6,581 nt of DNA, taken from contig CALYVJ010000096.1 of the NCBI GenBank assembly GCA_945494195.1, forward strand, positions 1 to 6,581, in the 5' to 3' direction. The notes under the pieces are model-generated. The model was not told the origin of the DNA. It was given only the letters and a program-made list of their open reading frames with translations, and ran no database searches. The DNA comes from an uncultured Selenomonas sp. GTDB lineage: Bacteria; Bacillota; Negativicutes; Selenomonadales; Selenomonadaceae. The translations under genes were made by a program, and so were the position numbers. Of the stretch, positions 1 to 5,109 are shown piece after piece (positions within the stretch are counted from its first letter, which is position 1; every line of letters begins with the position of its first letter).

Positions 1-157
1 TGTTTTCCGTGTGCGAAGTTTGAGTTTATGATAATATTAAGGCTGTTCTGAGGGATAATTAAGAAAATTGTTGAGGAAACATGGACACTCACAAGAGGTT
101 CTAATCTTTCCTCGGAATATTAAGGGTATATTATTATTTATGAGGAGGGGTTCTTTT
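1..157 (+). promoter_or_regulatory. Untranslated leader / upstream region of the SLH porin gene
   Basis: No open frame enters from the left edge: all three + frames meet a stop within the first 51 bases. The stretch is A/T rich and probably holds the promoter and 5' UTR of the porin. A TG-extended -10-like element (TG-A-TAATAT, 29-37) and GATAAT (54-59) are present, but neither has a good -35 at the right distance, so no promoter is assigned. GAGGAAA (73-79) can pair with TTTCCTC (107-113), and AATATTAAGG occurs twice (33-42 and 116-125). The ribosome binding site GAGGAGGGG (142-150) lies 7 bases before the ATG at 158 and settles that start over the in-frame ATGs at 68 and 140. Confidence 0.5.
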
Positions 158-1429
158 ATGAAAAAGACTCTTGTATCCGCACTGACGACGGCTCTCGTTG
201 TTGGCGCAGCTAGCACGACGTTTGCAGCAGCAAACCCGTTTTCCGATGTAACGGCAGATCAATCGGCATATCCTGCCGTAGCTCAGCTGGATAAAGACGG
301 CCCCATCACGGGGTATGGCGATGGCACGTACAAAGGCCAGAAACAGATCACTCGTTATGAGATGGCTGTAATGGTTGCCCGCGCTATGGCTAAGAGCCAG
401 AACGTAACGGTTTCCGGCAACGACAAAGCTCTGCTGGACAAACTGGCTGCTGAGTTCGGCGATGAGCTCAACAACCTCGGCGTTCGCGTAAGCAACCTCG
501 AGAAAAATGCTGACAAAGTAAAATGGAACGGCAAAGCTGAGTACGATTTCAAGCGCACGAACACGGAAGGCCAGAGCGCTGCTGCTGATCGCCATGACGA
601 TGAGAACAAAGTTCTGTTCCGCCTCGAGCCGAGCGCTGAAGTCAACAACAACTGGCATGTAAATGCCCGTCTCGATGCTTGGGTTGATCATCTCGACAAA
701 GATAAGGATGTCGACAACAACGGCAACGTTAAACTGAAACGCATTTATGCACAGGGCGATTACACGAACTTCTCCACGAAGCTCGGTAAATTCGCTCCGA
801 TCGATGATGATAGCATCTTCGATACGACGTTCTCCGGTGCTGAGGTTTCCTTCGGCAAAGCTCTGAAATTGACGGCTGGTGCTGGCCGCATCAACAAGGA
901 TGATGAAAATCCGTTGACGACTGATGACACGGCTAACTATCAGTATGCTGGCCTTGGCTATGACTTCGGCAAACTGTCCCTCGGGGCTGACTATCATCAC
1001 CTGAACAGCAAAAACATCGAAGCTCTTGGCAAAGCTTATGCAAACGGCACGACGGATGAGGCTAACATCTGGATGGCAAAAGGCGCTTACACGTTCGACA
1101 AGAACTGGGCTGTAAACGGCTACTATGCTGAGAACCATGATGCTGATGCTTATCATAAAGCTGGCGCTGCTGAGATCGACTACAAAGGTGCTCAGGATGC
1201 AAACAAAGGCACTTGGGGTGCTTGGGTAGCTTACCGTCACCTGGGCCAGAACGTTGACCTGTTCAACACCTACGATGCTATCGATGATGGCCAGAAGGGC
1301 TGGGAGATCGGTGCTAACTACACGCCGTTCAAGAACGTCGTTGCAGTAGCTCGTTATGGCAAGAACAAAGACCTTGCTACAGACAAGAAATCCAACTGTG
1401 TATTCGGCCAGGTTAACTCACTGTTCTAA
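158..1429 (+). CDS. SLH-domain outer-membrane porin of the OmpM/Mep45 type
   Basis: The 423-residue product is a major outer-membrane protein that, in this family, binds peptidoglycan through its SLH domain and forms a beta-barrel channel, replacing Braun's lipoprotein/OmpA-type tethers in diderm Firmicutes. Seen in the sequence: a Sec signal peptide (two Lys, hydrophobic stretch, cleavage probable after A23 or A25); one SLH domain at about 27-80 starting NPFSDV and containing ITGYGDGTYKG and ITRYEMA; a helical, probably coiled-coil linker at about 85-120 (ALLDKLAAEF, VSNLEKN); then alternating Gly/aromatic strands to a terminal Phe. The length fits the roughly 45-kDa Mep45 class. The ATG at 158 is chosen because of the strong ribosome binding site and signal peptide; earlier in-frame ATGs would add a non-secretory extension. 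Codon use is strongly biased (AAC, GCT, ACG, CGC/CGT), as expected for an abundant protein. It is monocistronic, closed by a terminator. Relatives usually carry several paralogues, so the exact paralogue cannot be named. Confidence 0.95.
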   Translation: MKKTLVSALTTALVVGAASTTFAAANPFSDVTADQSAYPAVAQLDKDGPITGYGDGTYKGQKQITRYEMAVMVARAMAKSQNVTVSGNDKALLDKLAAEFGDELNNLGVRVSNLEKNADKVKWNGKAEYDFKRTNTEGQSAAADRHDDENKVLFRLEPSAEVNNNWHVNARLDAWVDHLDKDKDVDNNGNVKLKRIYAQGDYTNFSTKLGKFAPIDDDSIFDTTFSGAEVSFGKALKLTAGAGRINKDDENPLTTDDTANYQYAGLGYDFGKLSLGADYHHLNSKNIEALGKAYANGTTDEANIWMAKGAYTFDKNWAVNGYYAENHDADAYHKAGAAEIDYKGAQDANKGTWGAWVAYRHLGQNVDLFNTYDAIDDGQKGWEIGANYTPFKNVVAVARYGKNKDLATDKKSNCVFGQVNSLF

Positions 1430-1460
1430 TCCTTGCGATTATTAGAAGTTTACTGACAGA

Positions 1461-1489
1461 AAAGCCTCCGCTTTGCGGAGGCTTTTTTT
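1461..1489 (+). terminator. Rho-independent terminator of the porin gene
   Basis: AAAGCCTCCG (1461-1470) pairs perfectly with CGGAGGCTTT (1476-1485) around a five-base loop, followed by a run of seven T (1483-1489). It begins 31 bases after the porin stop. Read on the other strand the stem is followed by TTTTC, so it may also stop transcripts from the convergent operon ending at 1593. Confidence 0.93.
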
Positions 1490-1507
1490 GTTATAAGTTG
1501 GAAATCT

Positions 1508-1559
1508 ATGATAAAAAAATATTACCCATTCCCCAAACTGGTAACAGTTGGGAGGTGAT
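1508..1559 (+). other. GUAA-capped hairpin with orphan Shine-Dalgarno-like sequence (and 16-codon ORF)
   Basis: CCCAAACTG (1532-1540) pairs with CAGTTGGG (1545-1552) with one bulged A (1535), around the GNRA-type loop GTAA. The 3' arm runs into GGGAGGTGAT (1550-1559), a nearly ideal ribosome binding site, but no ATG, GTG or TTG follows at a usable distance. A 16-codon frame (1508-1558, MIKKYYPFPKLVTVGR) spans the hairpin and ends inside that sequence; its upstream ribosome binding site (GGAAA, 1500-1504) is poor. I do not call it a gene. The element could be a remnant of a lost gene, a small structured RNA, or part of a dispersed repeat. The rest of the gap 1491-1592 shows nothing else. Confidence 0.35.
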
Positions 1560-1592
1560 ACATTCGGCATCTTCTTCTTTCGCCTAAAATTA

Positions 1593-2090
1593 TTATACTA
1601 CGATTTTTATGTGAACAAGTATTTTTGAAGCCGTTCCGCCGAGCAAAAAGCCGGTTAAAAGGCCGCAGGGGCCGAGGATGGGCAGGTAGGCAAAGAGCTG
1701 GGGGCCGCCGATGATGAGGCTGGCGGCTAGCAGTTGGCCGATGTGGTGGAAGAAACCGCCGGCACTGCTGATACCTAAAGGCGTAAAGCGGCCGCTTTTT
1801 TTGAGCAGGGCCATGGCGGCAAAACTCAGGACTCCGCCAGACAGGCTGTAGAGCAGGATGGTGGGGCCGCCGCCAAATAGCGAGGCTAACAGGATGCGCA
1901 AAAACAGCACCAGGGCGGCATCCTGCCAGCGGGGCAGGGTGTAGAGGGCGATAAGCGTTATGAGGTTGGCCAGTCCCAGCTTGGCTCCCGGGGCTAGAAA
2001 TGGCAGGGGGATAAGTCCTTCAAGCAGGAACAATGCCAGGGATTGACCAGTAAGCAGCGCCAGGTAGACAATTTTTTGGGTTGGATTCAT
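1593..2090 (-). CDS. Gx family membrane protein (heptaprenyl diphosphate synthase component I-like)
   Basis: A 165-residue, very hydrophobic protein with about five membrane segments. It matches the family named heptaprenyl diphosphate synthase component I (Hpre_diP_synt_I, also called Gx transporter family): PGAKLGLANLITLIALY at about 34-50, a central LFGGGPTILLYSLSGG stretch, and GGFFHHIGQL near 111-120, where relatives usually have a His-Asn-Ile-Gly-Gln-Leu motif. The family name comes from a proposed role in long-chain prenyl diphosphate synthesis. The fold looks more like a small transporter or ECF-type substrate-binding membrane protein, so the enzymatic role is doubtful. AGGAGG lies 4 bases before the ATG. 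It starts 12 bases after the NusG domain II gene, so the two are very probably co-transcribed and translationally coupled. No prenyl transferase gene is nearby in this window. Confidence 0.88.
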   Translation of the reverse strand: MNPTQKIVYLALLTGQSLALFLLEGLIPLPFLAPGAKLGLANLITLIALYTLPRWQDAALVLFLRILLASLFGGGPTILLYSLSGGVLSFAAMALLKKSGRFTPLGISSAGGFFHHIGQLLAASLIIGGPQLFAYLPILGPCGLLTGFLLGGTASKILVHIKIVV

Positions 2091-2102
2091 AAGACCTCCT
2101 GA

Positions 2103-2486
2103 TTAGCGCATGGGAATGAGGTCTGCCTCGGGCTGTTCGCCCTTTACTTCGATAAGCAGTTTATGGGGCAGGCAGGCGATGATGCCACCGGGCTTTTGGG
2201 CGGGGCCTTGCAGGATGCAGCGCTTATCGGGGCAGTCGGCCTCGGTCACGGCGATGGTGTCATCTTCGACTACGATGGTGTTGCTATGCCCGTCGTGGCT
2301 GATGACAAAGATATCGCGGCCGGTGTGCCCGGAGAGGGGGATGCGGCGCGTAAGTTTTCCCTCGACGGTGATATCCGCGTAGACCCGATCGGGCTTTTGA
2401 CTGGTCAAAAACAGCAGTGGTGTAAGCGATATGAATAATAGCAGGATTATGAGCAGGATATCCGCTCTATTTAGCATTTTCTTCAT
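2103..2486 (-). CDS. NusG domain II-containing membrane-anchored protein
   Basis: 127 residues: a short basic N-terminus, one membrane segment at about 10-28, then a small beta domain placed outside the cytoplasmic membrane. The C-terminal half carries the hallmark of the NusG_II (DUF1312) family: ADCPDKRCILQG and GGIIACLPHKL, giving Cys85, Cys90 and Cys105. Despite its name this is not the transcription factor NusG. In Firmicutes it commonly sits beside the Gx protein, often with an ApbE-type flavin transferase, which suggests a role in an extracytoplasmic redox or cofactor system; the exact function is unknown. It is the first gene of its operon. No Shine-Dalgarno sequence precedes the ATG at 2486, and a TATAAT lies only 7 bases upstream, so the mRNA could be leaderless. 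An alternative start is the in-frame ATG three codons later. Confidence 0.92.
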   Translation of the reverse strand: MKKMLNRADILLIILLLFISLTPLLFLTSQKPDRVYADITVEGKLTRRIPLSGHTGRDIFVISHDGHSNTIVVEDDTIAVTEADCPDKRCILQGPAQKPGGIIACLPHKLLIEVKGEQPEADLIPMR

Positions 2487-2493
2487 AGTATCT

Positions 2494-2522
2494 ATTATAG
2501 ACTTTCCCGAGTTAGTTTGCTA
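2494..2522 (-). promoter_or_regulatory. Candidate promoter of the NusG domain II/Gx operon
   Basis: On the - strand a perfect TATAAT (complement of 2494-2499) is preceded, after 17 bases, by TAGCAA (complement of 2517-2522), a weak -35 with three consensus matches. The predicted transcription start falls at about 2487-2488, directly at the ATG at 2486. It overlaps the alr promoter on the other strand, so the two may compete. Confidence 0.5.
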
Positions 2523-2526
2523 TACT
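2498..2526 (+). promoter_or_regulatory. Probable alr promoter (extended -10)
   Basis: TAGACT (2498-2503, four matches to TTGACA) and TATACT (2521-2526, five matches to TATAAT) are separated by exactly 17 bases, and TGC immediately before the -10 gives the extended TGn motif. Transcription would start near 2533, leaving a leader of about 35 bases. The palindrome TACAATTGTA (2528-2537) lies at the predicted start site and could be an operator. Confidence 0.65.
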
Positions 2527-2567
2527 TTACAATTGTATAAGATGGTAAACAAAGGAGCGCGAGCAGT

Positions 2568-3698
2568 ATGCCGAATCGTCCAGCCTGGGCTGAGGTGGAT
2601 TTAGGGAAGCTTTCCCATAATTATGAAGAAATCAAGAAACAGTTGAAACCTGGTGTGAAGCTCTGTGCCGTGGTCAAGGCAGATGCCTATGGTCATGGTG
2701 CGGTGCCGGTGGCTCAGGTGGCGGTTCAGGCTGGCGCGTCTTATCTGGCGGTGGCAACGCTTTCCGAGGGTATTGAGTTGCGCCAGGCAGGATTTACGAC
2801 GCCGATTCTGCTGTTGGGCCTCGTGATGCCGGAGGATGCTAAGGAAGTCGTGGATTACGACATCACCCAGGTGGTCTGTGAGCTGGAATTGGCCAAGGCG
2901 CTGTCGGCGGAAGCCGTCCGCCAGCATAAGACGGCCAAGGTTCACTTGAAGGTGGATACGGGCATGGGCCGCATCGGCGTGCGTCCGGAGGAAATCGGGG
3001 CATTGGCGGCAGAGATTGCAAAGCTGCCGGGGTTGGAAATCGAGGGCATGTTCTCCCATTTTGCCATGGCAGATTGCAAGGACAAGGCCTATACGAAGAT
3101 GCAGCTCGATAAGTTCCGTCAGGCTGTCGCGGCGGTGGAAGCACAGGGCGTAAGGCTGGCCATTCGCCATATTGCTGAGTCGGCAGCCATCCTTGAGATT
3201 CCCGAGGCGCATTTTGATATGGTTCGCGCCGGGGTCATTCAGTATGGCCTTTGGCCGTCGGCGGAAGTCACCCATCCCATTGACTTGCAGCCCTTGATGA
3301 AATTGCAGGCGAAAGTCGTCTGGATTAAGAATTTGCATAAGGGAGAGAGCATCGGCTATGGCCGCGCCTTTGTGGCAGATCGGGAGTGCCGCATTGCGAC
3401 GCTGCCCGTAGGCTATGCCGATGGCTATATTCGCGCTTATAGCCCGGAAGGCTATGTGGAAATCCACGGGAAGCAGGCCAAAATCGCCGGCCGCGTCTGC
3501 ATGGACCAGGTCATGGTGGATGTGACGGATATTCCCGAGGTGAAAATCGGCGATGTGGCGACGCTGTTTGGCAGTGAGACCCTGACCATTGACGATGCGG
3601 CAGGCTGGCTGGGAACGATAAATTATGAGGTGCCCTGCCTTATCTCCCCTCGAGTGCCGCGGGTATATGTGAAAGAAAAGAAGGCCGCCAGCTTTTGA
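2568..3698 (+). CDS. alr: Alanine racemase (PLP-dependent)
   Basis: This 376-residue cytoplasmic enzyme interconverts L- and D-alanine and supplies D-alanine for peptidoglycan. Visible family features: the PLP-binding motif VVKADAYGHGA with Lys37 as Schiff-base lysine; HLKVDTGMGRIG with Lys128 at the position of the carbamylated lysine; HIAESAAIL and MVRAGVIQYGLWP; the second catalytic residue Tyr264 in SIGYGRAF; then LPVGYADGY, GRVCMDQVMVDVT and the C-terminal YEVPCLISPRVPRVY. The TIM-barrel N-terminal domain and beta-rich C-terminal domain are both complete and the length is normal. AAAGGAG lies 10 bases before the ATG. The gene is alone in its transcription unit, divergent from the NusG domain II/Gx operon. 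Its last codons form the 5' arm of its own terminator. Confidence 0.97.
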   Translation: MPNRPAWAEVDLGKLSHNYEEIKKQLKPGVKLCAVVKADAYGHGAVPVAQVAVQAGASYLAVATLSEGIELRQAGFTTPILLLGLVMPEDAKEVVDYDITQVVCELELAKALSAEAVRQHKTAKVHLKVDTGMGRIGVRPEEIGALAAEIAKLPGLEIEGMFSHFAMADCKDKAYTKMQLDKFRQAVAAVEAQGVRLAIRHIAESAAILEIPEAHFDMVRAGVIQYGLWPSAEVTHPIDLQPLMKLQAKVVWIKNLHKGESIGYGRAFVADRECRIATLPVGYADGYIRAYSPEGYVEIHGKQAKIAGRVCMDQVMVDVTDIPEVKIGDVATLFGSETLTIDDAAGWLGTINYEVPCLISPRVPRVYVKEKKAASF

Positions 3699-3714
3699 TG
3701 AGCTGGCGGCCTTT
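3681..3714. terminator. Bidirectional terminator shared by alr and the convergent crp-like operon
   Basis: AAGGCCGCCAGCT (3681-3693) is perfectly complementary to AGCTGGCGGCCTT (3701-3713) around a seven-base loop containing the alr stop codon. On + the stem is followed by the T-rich TTTGTGTTTGTT; on - by TTCTTTTCTTTC. It therefore probably stops both alr and the convergent gene that ends at 3731. The 5' arm encodes the final alr residues. Confidence 0.9.
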
Positions 3715-3730
3715 GTGTTTGTTATGTGGT

Positions 3731-4210
3731 TTATTCTGTAACCTGCCGTTTCCAATACTCCAAATCGGGAGCGTTGAGGGGCAGGTCGATGGTTTGGCCG
3801 TTGTCGTAGTAGAAGCGGAAGCGGACGCTGTCGGCCTTGCGGATGGCCGGCAGACTGGCCCGGGGCAGTTCTACGAACAATTTGTTTTCGTTCTGATAGG
3901 GATGGTCTTTGCTGGTGCCGGCTGGTTCCTGTTTGACGGCGGCCTTCATTTCCCAGGCGTCCCCATCGGTGTAGAGGATGGCCTCTGGTTTGAGCTTCGA
4001 GCTGTCGTAGCGCCAATCCCAGATGGTCAGTACGGCGCCTTCCAAAGCCCCTGTTTCGGTGCGGGAGCTTTGGAAATCAATGCGGCAGTAGGAGGAGAGG
4101 CTGTCGGCACTGCGGTGGTCAAGGCTCCATATGAAGGATAGACCAAAGACGCCGAGCAGCATCAGGGCGATGCCGCCGAAGAATAGAAGCTTTTTCAGCG
4201 AAAAAAACAT
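3731..4210 (-). CDS. Hypothetical single-pass membrane protein, downstream partner of the Crp-like regulator
   Basis: I do not recognise this family. From the chosen ATG the protein has 159 residues: a short basic N-terminus (SLKK), a strong membrane segment at about 8-28, and a soluble domain presumably outside the cytoplasmic membrane. That domain looks beta-rich (AVLTIWDWRYDSSKLKPEA, NKLFVELP, DSVRFRFYYDNGQTIDLPL) and has one Cys (SYCRIDF). It lies 28 bases after the regulator's stop and shares its orientation, so it is probably co-transcribed. Start choice: GGAAAGGA (complement of 4224-4231) is the only ribosome-binding-like sequence and favours this ATG, although 13 bases is a long gap. 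An in-frame ATG at 4258 would overlap the regulator by 20 bases and has no ribosome binding site. No catalytic motif is visible. Confidence 0.8.
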   Translation of the reverse strand: MFFSLKKLLFFGGIALMLLGVFGLSFIWSLDHRSADSLSSYCRIDFQSSRTETGALEGAVLTIWDWRYDSSKLKPEAILYTDGDAWEMKAAVKQEPAGTSKDHPYQNENKLFVELPRASLPAIRKADSVRFRFYYDNGQTIDLPLNAPDLEYWKRQVTE

Positions 4211-4238
4211 AATAAATGGATAATCCTTTCCGAAAAGA

Positions 4239-4895
4239 TTACTCGATGATTTCATCAAAGGCTTTATGCAGGGCGGCCTGCTGTTCCTTGTTGATGGTGA
4301 TTTTGCCGTGAAGCAGGCTGATGAGGCCAGCTTCCTTGAGCTTTGTTACGCCGCGGTTGACGGTTTTGACGCTGGTGCCGATGTCGTCGGCAATCTGCTG
4401 ACGGCTCGTGTGCAGGATGAACATATCCGTTTCGATGGTTCCCAGACGTTTTATCAGATAGCTGTGGAGGCGCTCAAGACTCGGCAGGAATTTGACATGG
4501 CCGGCTTCGTTGGAAGTCGGATACATCTTGGCGGCTAACAACTGGGCAACGGCCAGGGCGAAGTCGTTATCGGTGCGCATCCACAGCAGGAAGGTCTCAG
4601 CGCTCATGGCCAGCACTTCGCAGGTGGTGACGGCTTCGTTGGAAGCCGCATAGACTTTCTGGCCGGCTAGGACTTCGAGGTCGCCAATCAGGTCGGGGAC
4701 TTCGAGGGAAGCGAAGGTATAGCGCTGGCCACTGGCAAATTCGTTGCTGACGCGGGTGCTGCCACGGGTCAAGAGATAGACGTGATCGGCGCGTTCGCCT
4801 TTACGGACGACAGATCCGCCCGGCAGGAAAACCTTGTGAGTTGTCTGGCGTTTAATGCCTTCTGGCATATGGTCAAGCATATAATCAAGCTTCAT
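4239..4895 (-). CDS. Crp/Fnr family transcriptional regulator
   Basis: The 218-residue product has the standard layout: an N-terminal cyclic-nucleotide-binding-like beta-roll at about 18-105 (GGSVVRKGERADHVYLLTRGSTRVS), a dimerisation helix at about 105-135, and a C-terminal winged helix-turn-helix at about 165-205 (TSRQQIADDIGTSVKTVNRGVTKLKEAGLI). It should bind DNA as a dimer. The phosphate-binding cassette reads IGDLEVLAGQKVYAASNEA, without the Arg-Ser/Thr pair that holds cAMP in Crp. There is a single Cys (TTCEVLAM), so no Fnr-type iron-sulfur cluster. The effector is therefore unknown and may not be a cyclic nucleotide. AAAGGAA lies 7 bases before the ATG and a good promoter sits about 30 bases further up. 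It is divergent from the purine permease and leads a two-gene operon with a membrane protein. Confidence 0.94.
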   Translation of the reverse strand: MKLDYMLDHMPEGIKRQTTHKVFLPGGSVVRKGERADHVYLLTRGSTRVSNEFASGQRYTFASLEVPDLIGDLEVLAGQKVYAASNEAVTTCEVLAMSAETFLLWMRTDNDFALAVAQLLAAKMYPTSNEAGHVKFLPSLERLHSYLIKRLGTIETDMFILHTSRQQIADDIGTSVKTVNRGVTKLKEAGLISLLHGKITINKEQQAALHKAFDEIIE

Positions 4896-4929
4896 GACGA
4901 TTTCCTTTCTCTACGTTGTTATTTGTTCT

Positions 4930-4957
4930 ATTATATAATATTTTTGGCATTAGGCAA
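4930..4957 (-). promoter_or_regulatory. Probable promoter of the Crp-like regulator operon
   Basis: On the - strand TTGCCT (complement of 4952-4957, four matches to TTGACA) is followed after 16 bases by a perfect TATAAT (complement of 4930-4935). Transcription would start near 4923, giving a leader of about 28 bases with the ribosome binding site AAAGGAA. The palindromes GGCGCC (4972-4977) and GAATATTC (4980-4987) lie just upstream and are candidate operator sites between the two divergent units. Confidence 0.65.
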
Positions 4958-5012
4958 ATACTGACCAATTCGGCGCCAAGAATATTCAGAATAATAATAA
5001 ATGAAAATTTTT

Positions 5013-5040
5013 AGGACATTAAAGACAAATGTCCTTTTTT
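5013..5040 (+). terminator. Terminator-like hairpin in the region upstream of the purine permease
   Basis: AGGACATT (5013-5020) pairs with AATGTCCT (5028-5035) around a seven-base loop, followed by six T (5035-5040). No + strand gene lies upstream that needs terminating, since the neighbour is divergent. It is therefore either an attenuator in the permease leader or the end of a small RNA. I see no purine riboswitch core (paired stems with the conserved loop sequences) between 4960 and 5109. A clear promoter for the permease is not identifiable; weak candidates lie on both sides of the hairpin. Confidence 0.6.
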
Positions 5041-5109
5041 ATTGTTTTCCGAATGTGTAAACTAAGTAATGGAATCAAGTGATACAAAATAGGAAGGAGA
5101 ACGCGCCCT

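Noticed and set aside
68..157. Upstream in-frame ATGs (68 and 140) as starts for the porin
   Set aside because: They would put a non-secretory, polar extension before a normal signal peptide, and the ATG at 158 has a strong, well-spaced ribosome binding site.
134..1240. A 368-codon open frame on the - strand covering most of the porin gene
   Set aside because: It is a shadow produced by the porin's biased codon use; the + strand frame has a signal peptide, SLH domain, ribosome binding site and terminator, while this one shows no recognisable protein features.
1442..1570. A 42-codon - strand frame (starting MPNVSPPNCYQFGEW)
   Set aside because: It lacks a convincing ribosome binding site and reads straight through the porin terminator hairpin, so it is unlikely to be translated.
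2601..4016. A 471-codon open frame on the - strand antisense to alr
   Set aside because: It crosses the alr terminator and the 3' end of the neighbouring membrane protein gene, has no family features, and alr itself is unmistakable.
4211..4258. A longer start (ATG at 4258) for the hypothetical membrane protein
   Set aside because: It would overlap the regulator by 20 bases with no ribosome binding site and add 16 unremarkable residues before the membrane anchor; it remains possible but less likely.
4960..5109. A purine riboswitch before the purine permease
   Set aside because: The expected three-stem core and conserved loop sequences were looked for and not seen; only a simple terminator-like hairpin is present.
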